DNA from: Spodoptera frugiperda
Lineage: Eukaryota; Arthropoda; Insecta; Lepidoptera; Noctuidae
Direction of reading: 5' to 3'
DNA: 64,000 bases
Assembly (NCBI RefSeq): GCF_023101765.2
Contig: NC_064216.1
Coordinates: 9,179,545 to 9,243,544, forward strand
Part shown: piece after piece, positions 44,369 to 55,065 of the stretch
Position numbering within the stretch: position 1 is the stretch's first letter
How the letters are laid out: every line of letters begins with the position of its first letter
Program-made: the position numbers and the translations under genes
Notes under the pieces: generated by a model
Seen by the model: the letters and a program-made list of their open reading frames with translations, nothing else
What the model was told of the DNA's origin: nothing
Database searches by the model: none

Positions 44369-44755
44369 TGCGATCTTAATTTGAAATTTTAAAGATGAAC
44401 ATTGTAGATAGTTTTTTGAGTAAATAATCCTTAAAGTCAACATAATTAACTGATAATTCTCAAAATTAAACCTAGAATCAAAATAGTACAAATTTCTATC
44501 ACCAACGGCCAATATACCAGCTCCTCAACACCGAACACCCAACTCTTACCGTTGGAATTCAAATCTTGTACAATAACAATAAAGTCTACATTCATTTGGC
44601 GTTCCAAACAAGGTGCTATGAGTTCGTCTGTCTCAGGTTGATGTGTGGCTAGTGCGTGTTACTGACTCCATTAGAGCTGGAATTATGGTCTGCTGTCATG
44701 TTTAGCTGTGTGCAGGGAATGTTGTGGCGACCACCGCCATTTTTATATAGTAACT

Positions 44756-44993
44756 AGCTGACCCAGCGAACTTCGTACCGCTTTCGGGTAGCAATGATGC
44801 TATACTTTATTTTGTATAGCTGAGCTATGTATGAGTCCCTATTCAATTTGAACTGGAATCTATAATATCCTCCATATAAAAATGAATCCCTAATTTCCTG
44901 ATCTCACTATACATGAAAAGGACTTTACTAATTAAAAAAAAAACAAAATATATTTTCATAATAGTGTTTATTTCATAGGATTCAATAATTTCA
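44756..44993 (+). repeat. 5' part of an RTE-type dispersed repeat (CTAGCTGACCCAGCG family)
   Basis: It starts with CTAGCTGACCCAGCGAACTT, a start I know from a very common lepidopteran repeat. It seems to be cut off near 44993, where the Helitron remnant begins. The matching 3' end may be at 50172 (see the findings). Confidence 0.55.
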
Positions 44994-46088
44994 CTGTCCT
45001 GCAGGCGCCTTATCGGCTCTGATGACAATTTTGTGATTATCTGATGGCATGCGGTCTAATGCATTTATGAATGTCTAATGCATCAGTCTAATGCAACTAA
45101 TTCATTGTGTTGAAGAAAAAATGTTTGATGTTATTCATCACAATGGATCTCTTTACTGAGTTGTTGTGTGCGCAACGCTGATCGACTTCTCTTGCTGAAT
45201 TGTCCATAAAATATATTTGCAAAAATGTATAGTCTTCAACAGGGACTGGCAATAAGGAACCTGTTTGATGATATATTTGAATCCCTGAATCTGCAAGAAT
45301 ATAAATATGTATACAGGCAATTGTATAGCAAATTGTACCACCATGTGGCTCGCAAAATACTGCCACAATACTTTACATCATTTCAAATTAAAACTACTTT
45401 TAACCTCGACATTAAACAGCCTTCCACGGCAGCTTTAGGTAGTAGGCTTTACCAAGAACATCTTGCTCATGCCACTATAAAATACAACATGTTATAAAAT
45501 GTTGCTGATTAAGTCTTCGGATTATAGACTATTATTATGTATTTGATTTATTGTTTACAAAATAAACACATCACTGAGTCGACTTATTTTGCACCAGCTA
45601 CATGGTTTTAAAACTAAAAAAAAAACGTTTGCCATTATACTTACTTGCTAAAAGTAGGCAAAAAATTGTCTCGTATAACTTTTGTTGCCCCAAATGATGT
45701 CATTTGAAAGCAATTATTTTACTGCTGGATATGAGTCAAAAAATGAACCAATGAATGTAGTGGCTCTGGTGGCGGTACCAATGGCGTCAATTTGACTTGG
45801 CCGCTGGCGCAACACAATCCAGAGGCTTCATTTTTGAATTTCAATCCCAACGTGGACACACAATGTTCATTAGTCCAATAGTATTTGCTCTGAACTGTAA
45901 TCAATTGCCACATTATAACTGAATGCAGCTTTGTGGGGATTAAACACAACATTTCTATCTTGATATCGATTCAGTTCAAGTTCATTTCGCGCTTCGCGTT
46001 ACTCATCAGTTTGATTTGTTCTTATATTTCTTTGACTTGCCGTATTTCGAGTTCTGCGGCCTAAGCTTGTACGTCTGGTTGGTAGCAT
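44994..46088 (-). pseudogene. Decayed Helitron transposase, N-terminal (Helitron-like) region
   Basis: On the minus strand, pieces of the N-terminal part of a Helitron Rep-helicase can be read in several frames: MLPTRRTSLGRRTRN (ATG at 46088), ELELNRYQDRNVVFN after an in-frame TAA, LKFKNEASGLCCASGQV with LVPPPEPLHSL (45719-45880), CFQMTSFGATKVIRDNF (about 45660-45712), GSLLPVPVEDYTFLQIYF with REVDQRC (about 45130-45290), and ALDRMPSDNHKIVIRADK (to 44994). The order matches the family. The region holds at least two stops and several frame changes. The HUH nuclease and helicase parts are absent, because the reading ends at 44994. Between about 45300 and 45640 nothing codes; good splice-like signals (AAGTAAGT near 45625, TTCTTGCAG near 45287) suggest a former intron. 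The plus-strand ORF at 45225-45497 is a shadow. Confidence 0.82.
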
Positions 46089-46427
46089 TGTTAAAAACGA
46101 AATTCCAACTGAAAATAAAAAGCTCTCATACATTTTCTGCATAACCATGTATACCAAATTGTAGTATTGTGTAGTCACCAAAAGTTACTAAAAATCAATA
46201 GGAAGATGTGAACTTACCTTGATCAACAAACACTTATTAGCAAATAAAAATCTTCTTAGTCTTTAAAACTCGAAGAAATATTAAGATAATCTCTCAGAAA
46301 TATTGAAAAATATACATTTAATTTTGCATATTTTAAAAAACGCGCATTACGAATGTCAATGTCATTCACACCTATAGACTATAATGAAAGAACATCGTTT
46401 GTTCGAAAACGTGAATAGAAATTTAAA

Positions 46428-46458
<31 letters not shown>

Positions 46459-46606
46459 AATGGTTATAATAGATAATTTATGAAACAGTAACAATAGAGA
46501 ACTCTATACCCTCAACCCTCAACTCCATACCCTCGCCATTACTGCCCAACAGGTTCGTGGGGCCATCGACTCCTTTCGAAATGGTTCTGCCGGCGGCCTC
46601 GACGGC

Positions 46607-46945
46607 TTGTCCCCTCAACATCTAAAGGACCTAACGTGTTCAAGCGCCGGGGAAGCTGGTGAGTCCCTTTTGAGGGAGTTGACGGCCCTAATTAATTTAA
46701 TGCTCTCCGGCAATGTGAACGAATCCGTCATCGACGTCTTGTACGGGGCTAATTTATGTGCCCTGCGGAAGAGGGATGGCGGTATTCGTCCCATTGCCGT
46801 AGGTTGCACCTATAGGCGTATCGCAGCCAAAATTTGCTGTGCATTTTACAATGAGTCGTTGGCCAGCAAATTCCAGCCCTCACAATTAGGCTTTGGTTCC
46901 AAAGGGGCTGCGAGGCTGCGGTACATGCCCTTTCTACCTTTATAA
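46607..46945 (+). CDS. LINE-like RT, N-terminal fragment, frameshifted
   Basis: These are the first RT blocks of the element, continuous upstream in frame to about 46520 with wording such as GSAGGLDGLSPQHLKDL, a typical LINE RT block 0/1. Further on, RDGGIRPIAVG (block 2) and QLGFGSKG are seen. After QLGFGSKG the frame goes wrong: the correct reading (GCEAAVHALSTF and then motif A, VDIKNAFNSV) continues one frame over, towards the ORF starting at 47017. A missing G in 46904-46907 explains this. The last 10 residues of this ORF are therefore out-of-frame translation. Confidence 0.82.
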   Translation: MSPQHLKDLTCSSAGEAGESLLRELTALINLMLSGNVNESVIDVLYGANLCALRKRDGGIRPIAVGCTYRRIAAKICCAFYNESLASKFQPSQLGFGSKGAARLRYMPFLPL

Positions 46946-47016
46946 ATAGCAATCAAAGTGAGGTCATTTTAAAGGTTGACATAAAAAACGCTTTTAATTC
47001 AGTAAGCAGGGACGCC

Positions 47017-48723
47017 TTGTTGACAGAAATACAAAAAGAAACCCCTAAAATTTACAGTTTTCTTTGGCAATGTTACCGAAACCCTTCGAAATTACTATAT
47101 AAGGACAATTTAATAGAATCGGCTGTCGGTTGTCAACAAGGAGACCCTCTTGGACCTGCCATTTTTAGTTTAGCCATAAATCCTATTATTCGGGAACTAA
47201 ATTCCAAATTTAACGTATGGTATTTAGATGACGGAACTCTAGGAGGTGACGTCAACACTGTTTTAAAAGATTTTACCATATTAAAAGAAAGACTAAATTC
47301 CATTGGCCTTGACCTAAATTTATCTAAATGTGAAATTTACATACCTAACTCTACTGACCGACAAACGATTTTATCAAAATTTCAGGAAATAGCTCCCAAT
47401 ATCAAAATTAAAGATAAAAATTCACTTCACCTCCTAGGTTCTCCAATATTCGATGAATGTTTTCCTTCATTCATCGAAGACAAAATAGAAAATTTCAATA
47501 ATATTTCGGATAGACTACACAAAATCAACTCACATTCGGCTTTCACTCTGATTCGGTATTGTTGTTTTGGACCAAAATTTACTTATATTCTCCGCGCATC
47601 TCATATATGGAAAAATTCACATATTTTGGAAAATGTAGACAAAATTATCAGACACACATTATCATCCATACTTAATGTGGCTTTGGATGACCGTGCTTGG
47701 CAACAAGCTACCCTTCCTATTCGCATGGGTGGGCTCGGCGTCCGCAAAATTTCAAGTATTAGCTTACCAGCATTTCTCTCATCGGTCCACAGTACCTCTG
47801 AATTAGTCAGGAAAATTCTTTCTCCATCACTGGCTAGTTTTGAGGTGCCGTGTTTGACTGATGCAGTGGAAGCTTGGAAAATGGCCTGTCCACTTACTGA
47901 TTTACCTGTTCACCCTTCTTCTCAGAGACAATGGGACGTGCCGCTGTGCAGTATTATTCGTGAGTCATTAATCAACTCTTCTTCTAATGCTGCAGAGCGA
48001 GCTCGCTTATTGGCTGTGGGAGAGTGGGAATCAGGTTTGTGGCTTCAGGCGCTCCCGTCACCCTACATAGGAACTATGTTGGATGACATTCCGTTCCGGC
48101 TAGCTGTGTGCTTACGGTTGGGTGCTCCCTGTGTCTCTCCGCATTGTTGCCACTGTGGAGAAAGAGTCGATGGCTCGGGACACCATGGTCTTTCATGTCG
48201 TAGAAGTGCAGGCCGCATAAGTCGTCATGCCAGCATCAACGACATTATTCGTCGTGCTCTCGCCTCAGCCGGCGTACCAGCCGTATTAGAACCTAATGGT
48301 TTGGTACGTGATGATGGCAAGAGACCAGATGGTATGTCGTTGCTGCCTTGGAAGATGGGTAGGCCTTTGGTGTGGGACGCTACGTGTGTAGACACCCTTG
48401 CGCCATCTCACCTTCTAAGTACTGCTGCATGCGCTGGTGCGGCTGCTTCCGCGGCAGAGGACCTCAAGCGGCGCAAATATTCTAACTTAGTTGGCAATTA
48501 TTGTTTTGAGCCGTTTGGGGTCGAAACACTTGGGCCATGGGGTCCTGGTGCACATTCTCTATATAAAGAAATTGCACATAAGCTATTCGACTCTACGCGT
48601 GACCAGAAGGCTGGCTATTTCTTCGGTCAAAAGATAAGCATTGCCATACAACGTGGCAATGCGGCCAGTCTTCTGGGAACGTTCCCCAGTGACAGCGATG
48701 CGGACGAGTACTTCGACGCCTAA
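47017..48723 (+). CDS. LINE-like reverse transcriptase with CCHC and PD-D nuclease-like C terminus
   Basis: 568 codons without a stop. The RT continues from motif A (coded just upstream, 46971-47010) with QQGDPLGP (residues 40-47, motif B) and WYLDDG (68-73, motif C). Motif C is YLDD rather than the usual YADD of LINEs. A thumb/connection region follows, then a CCHC-like cluster (C377, C380, H390, C394) and a segment with RPDG (437-438 are P-D) and WDAT (D454), then basic EDLKRRKY (481-488). This spacing resembles the PD...D...K core of restriction-like endonucleases. The C terminus has a conserved-looking FFGQKISIAIQRGNA. The start Met is only internal. It is the longest intact frame in the window besides the R1-type ORF2. 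Strictly it is a LINE remnant; domestication is possible but not supported by anything here. Confidence 0.82.
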   Translation: MLTEIQKETPKIYSFLWQCYRNPSKLLYKDNLIESAVGCQQGDPLGPAIFSLAINPIIRELNSKFNVWYLDDGTLGGDVNTVLKDFTILKERLNSIGLDLNLSKCEIYIPNSTDRQTILSKFQEIAPNIKIKDKNSLHLLGSPIFDECFPSFIEDKIENFNNISDRLHKINSHSAFTLIRYCCFGPKFTYILRASHIWKNSHILENVDKIIRHTLSSILNVALDDRAWQQATLPIRMGGLGVRKISSISLPAFLSSVHSTSELVRKILSPSLASFEVPCLTDAVEAWKMACPLTDLPVHPSSQRQWDVPLCSIIRESLINSSSNAAERARLLAVGEWESGLWLQALPSPYIGTMLDDIPFRLAVCLRLGAPCVSPHCCHCGERVDGSGHHGLSCRRSAGRISRHASINDIIRRALASAGVPAVLEPNGLVRDDGKRPDGMSLLPWKMGRPLVWDATCVDTLAPSHLLSTAACAGAAASAAEDLKRRKYSNLVGNYCFEPFGVETLGPWGPGAHSLYKEIAHKLFDSTRDQKAGYFFGQKISIAIQRGNAASLLGTFPSDSDADEYFDA

Positions 48724-49097
48724 CCACACCTAACCACGCCTATTGCCTTTATTTTAGTTTTAAGTTAGTTTTTATTCCTTATTTTTTTGGTATTTTTAAG
48801 TTGTAAATAATGTGTTAGTTTAGATTTATCAATAATTTATATTTACACAAAATAAATTTCTGAACACACGGGTAACTGTTGATAATTTGTCATTATTTCT
48901 GAACGCTTGCATAAATATTTGAGGAATTTCTATTAATGCTTAATGCACTTTTCAACATTTTCAATAGATTAAAAAAAGTACAGACAACTTTTTATTCACC
49001 CTTTTCATAGTTTATGCATAAATGTCAATCATTACTTACAGAATTTGAATTTAGAAACAACAAATATTTGACATGTACAAATGAAAATTTATTGAAT

Positions 49098-49856
49098 CTA
49101 GCTTTTGCCCGCGACTTCGTCCGCGTTGTGGTGTTAGTGGTCAAAATGCTGCCGTATGTCATCTAAAATGTGAATTACTTGAGAATATGTTACTGTTAGC
49201 ATTTTTAAAGATATGTATTCCAAAGAAACCACGACCGCCGATTCATCATTTTATAATCATGATGAAAAGTAGCCAAGGTTATCTATATTATTATCCTTTA
49301 ATTTCCTATATATTGCCTATTAATAAAAAAATACATTGTTTAGTTGTTATATTAAAAAAAAAAACATTCGTGCAAGCTTAACCTCAACACAAACAGGGTT
49401 ACTTTCGCATTCATAACATTAGTATGGTAGTAGGGATTTTGGCGATTTAAATAAGTATATGTGTATTTAAATAAGAATCGAACGCGAGTGAAGCCACAGG
49501 CAACGTATTAACGAAAATGACGAATTTTCAAGCAAACATTAATCTCCTCTATCAAGCATTCTACGCCTTCTACCCTTTTTATTAAATAGTAAACCATGTT
49601 CTTTCGTTCCTCATTAAGTATCTAAATACAAAGTTTTACTGTTACAGCTTTTAAAATGACGATTTTCCATATGACCATTTATCCCCTACATTTACCCATT
49701 CTCCGAAATTTTCTTTTTGCAATAAAAAGTATCAAGTAAGGTCTATTCTATCTCAGTACTAAATTCCATCAAAATCGGTTCACTGGTTTAGGCGTGAAAG
49801 TGTAATTACAGACAGACAGAGTTACTTTCGCATTTATAATATTAGTAGGGATTCTG
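49098..49856 (+). mobile_element. RTE-type dispersed repeat (CCGCGACTTCGTCCGCG family)
   Basis: It begins CTAGCTTTTGCCCGCGACTT and ends near AGACAGACAGAGTTACTTTC and TTTATAATATTAGTAGGG. The body contains ATCAAAATCGGTTCACTGG, a phrase typical of these tails. No ORF. Confidence 0.65.
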
Positions 49857-49984
49857 TGCTCCAAGTCTCCAACGCACACCTATTCAATAGCATTTGTTTC
49901 TTAGTATCCAATAGCATTTATCCAACAATGAACTTTATCCAATAGCAATAAAGCTCAAATTGACTCTACGTATTAGTTAGAAAA

Positions 49985-50172
49985 CGTTTGTATGAGATAA
50001 AGAAAAGGGCAGTTTTTAGGGTTTTTCCGTCAATTATTTGATATTTTCTCGCCGTAAAAACCATCCTTGAACTTCGACGAATATTATAAAAAAAGAATTG
50101 GCCAAATTGGTCCAGGCGTTCTCGAGTTATGCGCTTACCAACACTTTTAGCGATTCATTTTTATATATAAGA
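49985..50172 (+). repeat. 3' end of an RTE-type dispersed repeat
   Basis: AACCATCCTTGAACTTCGAC, AATTGGCCAAATTGGTCCAG, CGTTCTCGAGTTATGCGC and ATTTTTATATATAAGAT are the usual 3' end of the family that begins with CTAGCTGACCC. Only the 3' portion lies here. Confidence 0.6.
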
Positions 50173-50569
50173 TCAATTGATTTCGTAGAATTTACGCAAG
50201 TAGACGGGTCGTAGGGACGTAGGGGAATAAGTATTTTTGCTTTATATGTATTTTATAGTATAAGATAAGTGTATAGACTTGGTTTTTTTTTAAAACTATG
50301 ATCTATCACCGGTAGATATACATTGTGAAGTGCAATCTTCTAAATCTGTGAACTTCCAACCGTATACCAAAATTGGTGACAAACACGATTACATCCATCT
50401 TCTTAAGAGTGAAAGGTATTTATTTAGCAATGAACGTTCATTGGCTGATGATGATGATCAATTTGAAATTGTCTTTAGAATTGGTTACTGCATAGAGGAT
50501 GGCGTTTTTTTCAGTGAAGGGATTGAGATTTTCTTTCTGTAGCATGTAGACTACTTAATTTAACAAGCG

Positions 50570-50792
50570 ACTCAGAAAGGGTTTTGGATTCGATTCCCGG
50601 GTCGGGCAAAGTAAGAAAAAAACTTCTGAGTTGTAGCACGCAGTCTGGAATAGTGCAATATGGCAAAAGGCTATTTACATGGGACATATATAACTCAAAT
50701 GGTGAAAACGAGTACTGTAAATAGTACAGTAGAAATACATGCCACAATGTGCACCTCTGTCTACCCTTTTGGGAATAAAACCTCTGATGTTC
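50570..50792 (+). mobile_element. tRNA-derived SINE, 5' end shortened
   Basis: It keeps the B box (GGATTCGATTCCCGGGTCGG), the body (CGCAGTCTGGAATAGTGC, ATGGCAAAAGGCTATTTACA) and the tail (AATGTGCACCTCTGTCTACC). The A-box part is lost. Confidence 0.7.
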
Positions 50793-51167
50793 ACACAATA
50801 ACTAACATCAACTATCAAAAAATGCACAAACAATACCATTTTACCTAAACCAATAAATACTAGGTCACTTTAAGTTCTCACATAGTACATGCAAAATGGT
50901 AGTGGCTACGGCAAATCTAATTTAGTTAAGTTAGGTCATAAAATGCATAAGTATTTGGGTCGCTGGTTTTATTATACTTGTCGCAACAAAGGCTGTTATG
51001 TGCTACGCTGTTATATACTGATTTATTTTACTAAGTTCCCTTGCATGAGGTAAAGTAATGCTGTTGTGAAATGAGAATGTATTGAGGATAAGATGAATGG
51101 TAGTTCGTCTTTTGTTCGTATTGGATTAGTTTTAATGTATGGTTGATTTGAGGCTATCCATAATTGA

Positions 51168-51330
51168 CATTGACTGCACGGTTGGAGTTGTGGCTGAACA
51201 ACTGGCTGCCGTGTAACGTGTAGCGCGTTTGATTCCCGTACGGAGTAGCTCTTTGTGTGATCCACAAATTGATGTAACCAAGACACAGGAGAGAATCCTA
51301 GTGTGGGGCTGTGCTTGTGACTCCTGTGGT
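51168..51330 (+). repeat. tRNA-like SINE, second family, diverged
   Basis: CACGGTTGGAGTTGTGGCTG, GCTGCCGTGTAACGTGTAGC, TTTGATTCCCGTACGGAG and GTGATCCACAAATT match the family of 40974. From about 51310 another repeat tail (TTACCATCGGGTGATCC) follows. Confidence 0.6.
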
Positions 51331-52132
51331 AGGTCGAATTTCCAACTGGTTGCTTACCATCGGGTGATCCATGTGCCTGCTTGACCTTCATATAAAAATA
51401 CAGGAAAGGTGAAATATTAACAGGTAAGAGGAACTTTTAATTGTGCTAATTTAGGATGGATGAGGATAACAAAAATAATATTGAATTAAAGGAAGTTTAG
51501 TACAATAATATCTAGTTTTCGGTGAATAAACCTCTTAATTTACGCTAAGACGTGACATTTATTACTATAATACATTTAGTAACACCAAACAAAACAAAGG
51601 ATATTATAAAATTAGGCAAACTATATTAAAATAAAGGAGAAGTTTCCCATTTAAGATGATAATAATAATATGCTTGTGTTTTGACCTCATTCTCAAATTA
51701 GTTTCACAAATTATAATATGATTCAACATCAGAGAGACGAGGTGCACAAAAGTCGTGATTTTGTAAACGTTGCCAAATTACACAGTGGTGGAAATGTGCC
51801 TAATTCTAGAGAATACAGTGCGCAGGAGTTTTCTATTAGCAAATGCGGTTTAAGGGTACGACTATGTTGGCGTTAATGTGACAGAAAAAAGTTGTCGAGG
51901 AAGTGACAATGAAAATGTTGGACAATAATTTCTGCGAGTCAGAGAAAGATAATTAAAAGATGTGAAGTGTAGATGGTCATGAACTTCAACAGAAATCAAA
52001 ATGAGTTGGAAATAGACAACACAAGGACAAGCTATTTTAATCACTATATATTTTAGAAAGCACTATGTGAAGACAGTCATTTAACAATGTAACCAATAAT
52101 TGTATTGGAAATCTGATGGAGAGGAATAATCT
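51331..52132. other. No gene seen
   Basis: It begins with a worn LINE tail (TTACCATCGGGTGATCC to about 51400); the rest is AT-rich. Confidence 0.45.
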
Positions 52133-52354
52133 ATACTATATAATATTATAAAGCTGAAGAGTTTGTTTGTTTGATTGTTTGTTTGTTTGTTTGTTTGAAC
52201 GCGCTAATCTCAGGAACTACTGGTCTGATTTGAATAATTCTTTTTGTGTTGGATAGCGCATTTATCGAGGAAGGTTATAGGCTATAAATCATCACGCCAC
52301 GATCAATAGGAGCCGAGCAGTGCGGGTGAAACCGCGCGGAAGTAGCTAGTGATG
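52133..52354 (-). mobile_element. RTE-type dispersed repeat, internally shortened
   Basis: This is the reverse complement of the family at 41468-42932: TATAATATTATAAAGCTGAA, a GTTT run, GAACGCGCTAATCTCAGGAA, CTACTGGTCTGATTTGAA, and the 5' end GGAAGTAGCTAGT. Only about 220 bp remain. Confidence 0.68.
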
Positions 52355-52995
52355 AATAGAAATCTACACTTTGGAACGAGCAAATAGCTTCACTAAAGGA
52401 CTGACCGACAGACAGGCATATTTAATATCTACTCGTAATTATGTATATTTGCTTTGACCTTCAAAACTGTCTTGCTTGTCTATTTGAAATAAATTTTGAC
52501 TCTGACTTTGATTTTGACAAAAGAGAAAAAGTAATTAGGTATGACTTGGTATATGGAGAAGTAGAAGTAGAAATAGTAGCAGCTTTAAAAGTAAACAATA
52601 CAGTACAATTTTTATGACACCAAAGACCCAGATCCAACGTAAAGTTCACTGCTGGCAGGTGTACAAAGAACACTAGTCACAAACACAAACGTAAATCACA
52701 ATTATGTAAATGTCCTATTTATTTTAAACTAAATTGCTTCGTCAAATCTCGTGAATAGTTTCCAACATCAATTATAAGTGCTAGCTAGGATATTGTTACG
52801 TCTACACTTAATTGTGCAACTTAATTTCTGTCAAAACGTTAAGCAGTAATGTTGAAAGTGTGTGGGCGGTGGTCAGGTGGCTAGATGTGTGATCTATATT
52901 GTTGTTGCGCGGATTTTCTTGCTTGGTCTGTCGTGGTATGTTGGTGTGGTTGAGAAATTGTTGTGGAGTATATTGTGATTATGTGGATGTAGTGT

Positions 52996-53082
52996 AGTTT
53001 TCTCTTAGAAATTTTGAGGTAAACTGATCCTTGTAGGTAGTTTAAAGAGAACGCAAGAATCATAGTTCATCTCTAGTGATTT
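52996..53082. repeat. Unclassified repeat, copy 1 (partner at 55160)
   Basis: TTTTCTCTTAGAAATTTTG, TCCTTGTAGGTA and ATAGTTCATCTCTAGTGATT recur at 55160-55251 in the same orientation. Confidence 0.6.
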
Positions 53083-53177
53083 CATGATCGCATTTAAGCA
53101 ATAATGTAGAATTAAGACCTAGGAAAATAATTTTCTGTTTATACTTTTCTGAATGAATTGATTTATTTTATTGTATA

Positions 53178-53325
53178 TTGGGGGTAGTGGCCCGGAGGTT
53201 TAAGACGTCCGCTTCTCGTGTATAAGGGCGCAGGTTCGACACCTACCAACGGCAAGTATATAGTTTCCGAGTTATATGTACTTTCTAAGATTATTTAGGC
53301 ACCTCTGACAAACGATGAAGAAGAA
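53178..53325 (+). mobile_element. tRNA-like SINE fragment, third family
   Basis: GGGGGTAGTGGCCCGGAGG is an A-box-like head and CGCAGGTTCGACACCTACC a B box. It continues as ACGGCAAGTATA, TTCCGAGTTATATGTACTTT and AGGCACCTCTGAC, a body I know from lepidopteran SINEs. It lacks a folded acceptor stem, so it is not a functional tRNA gene. Confidence 0.62.
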
Positions 53326-53791
53326 CAAAAATTGATGTATTTTCTTGCATTAATAATAATTTAGATTTTATTAAAGAAATAAATTAGAAATGTTTTAATT
53401 GGATTGATTGATATTCTGAAGTTCATTAAGTCACAGAAGCCATTCAACATATAACAAAATGTATTACTCGTTTACTAATAGGTCCTATTTTACTAAACCC
53501 GCTACTCGCTCCGCTCATAACCCTACCACCAGCCAGCCAGTATCGCTCGCTAGGACGACATTCCTACGGTGACCGCAGGCACACGCTCACTAGAAATTAA
53601 TCACAATTATGTGACAGCGCGGCTCGACGCCGCAATCTCTTACTTCGGAGACACAACTTGTGTGAACATGTTATATTTAGATTTTGTTCCGTCATACACA
53701 ATCAGGCACATACATTTTGATATATGCTCAGGAAATTTGGAATAGGGTAGATGACAAATTTTTATTTCAATGTCCGTCTTGTAGATTATTT

Positions 53792-54003
53792 TAAAATATT
53801 AGACACGTATTTTTTTTTTTCTTACGGAAACAAATACTTTCGAAGATATATCGATTTGAAATATCGCGTGACGTCACTTTTAAGTATACGTTTTATACTC
53901 AATAGTGACGTAGTTAGCTCCCACTCCTAAACTTTGACACGTTTTATGTAAGCATTGTTATCTTATATGACAAAATAAAAAAATACGTATCTAATATTTT
54001 TTC
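53792..54003. mobile_element. Small AT-rich MITE
   Basis: Ends AAAATATTAGACACGTATTT (53793) and AAATACGTATCTAATATTTT (to 54000) are imperfect inverted repeats around 210 bp that contain GCGTGACGTCACTTTTAAG and TGACGTAG. The flanks ATTATTT recur on both sides and may be a duplication. Confidence 0.6.
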
Positions 54004-54300
54004 ATTATTTAACTGACGGACTAAATAGATTTTTAATTTTCATACCTCGTCATCATCCCTATTGCCCTAAGCTTTAATATCGTCTAGTTTGAAGGATATT
54101 GGTTTAATTTATGAATTGGAATTATTGCATAAGCTTGTTCAATGGTGCAGGTACGGAGGAAGGCTGCGGTTAACAATGAAATGATAGTTATCTCGGACAA
54201 TGGTGTTGCTCTATTATTTTTCTGATTGCTTGATGAATTGTTTTTAACTATTCTATTTTGTGCTATATCTTACAATGTTCCTTCGTTGTATGTCCTTGTG

Positions 54301-55065
54301 GAGGTATTCCTCGAAGCGCAACTGTTTTGAAGCGCACCTCTCCAAGCGCACCTATTTTATTCCTCGAAGCGCACCCGTTAGTTGCGCTTCAAGGAACTAT
54401 TAAAAATATTAATTTTTATTTCCTCGAAGCGCACCTATGTTTTATTTTCGACTAGAGAGGGGATGCTAACTGAAACTATCGATAACAAGATATCGATAAT
54501 CTTCAAAAATACACCATTTTGTTTTTTTTGTTGTTTTGATATATCCAGTGTCACTCCCACAGTAAATACGAATCTAACGAGACCTCTTAAGCCAAAATCC
54601 ATCGAGCCGTTTAGGCTGCAGAGCGTGCCAAACAATTATACATACTCTCTAAAAACATAACCCTCTTTCTGGCGCAGTCGGGTAAAAAATAACAATCTAT
54701 GGTCGACGAGTACAGAGTTCTTGAATATTGTATAAAATAACTAATAAAAGTCGTTGATTGGCGGTTTCAAGCGGAAAATTTCATTTTGCGATGTCATACA
54801 TCGACTAGATACTATTTTTAAAAGGTTTAACCTTATTTGCTCATAGACAGCGCTACGTGTATCAGATTAACGATATCTTATTATCGATAGTTTCAGTTAG
54901 CATCCCCTCTCTAGTCGAAAATAAAACATAGGTGCGCTTCGAGGAAATAAAAATTAATATTTTTAATAGTTCCTTGAAGCGCAACTAACGGGTGCGCTTC
55001 GAGGAATAAAATAGGTGCGCTTGGAGAGGTGCGCTTCAAAACAGTTGCGCTTCGAGGAATACCTC
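54301..55065. mobile_element. Non-autonomous DNA transposon with 185-bp perfect terminal inverted repeats
   Basis: A 765-bp element. The left arm (54301-54485) and the right arm (54881-55065) are perfect reverse complements. Weaker pairing continues to about 54502/54864 (15 of 17). Each arm carries six copies of a short motif around GAAGCGCACC (five direct, one inverted). The ends read GAGGTATTCCTCGAAGCG. It is flanked by an 8-bp near-duplication, TCCTTGTG (54293-54300) and TCCTTGTT (55066-55073). The 380-bp middle has no meaningful ORF, so a transposase must come from elsewhere. Perfect arms imply a recent insertion or gene conversion between the arms. An 8-bp duplication would suit hAT, P or Merlin elements, but the ends do not match those I know. 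Confidence 0.85.

Larger units (their letters stand above)
46500..48870 (+). mobile_element. 5'-truncated LINE with RT and C-terminal restriction-like nuclease
   Basis: Coding similarity starts near 46500 (ITAQQVRGAIDSF) shortly after a 24-T run (46428-46451). It runs through two reading frames separated by one missing base in the G run 46904-46907. It ends in an AT-rich 3' UTR with AATAAA near 48850. The RT upstream of motif 0 and any N-terminal DNA-binding domain are gone. No clear target-site duplication is seen. The nuclease lies downstream of the RT, the arrangement of the restriction-like-endonuclease LINE clades (R2, R4, NeSL, CRE, Hero). I cannot assign the clade from the sequence alone. 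Confidence 0.8.

Noticed and set aside
45225..45497. 90-codon plus-strand ORF
   Set aside because: It overlaps the Helitron remnant on the other strand, where the family words are clear.
47017..48723. Domesticated host gene from an RT
   Set aside because: The upstream part of the RT is frameshifted and truncated and there is no host promoter or splice context, so a decayed LINE is the simpler reading.
53178..53260. Candidate tRNA gene
   Set aside because: Good A and B boxes but no acceptor-stem pairing, and the sequence continues into a known SINE body.
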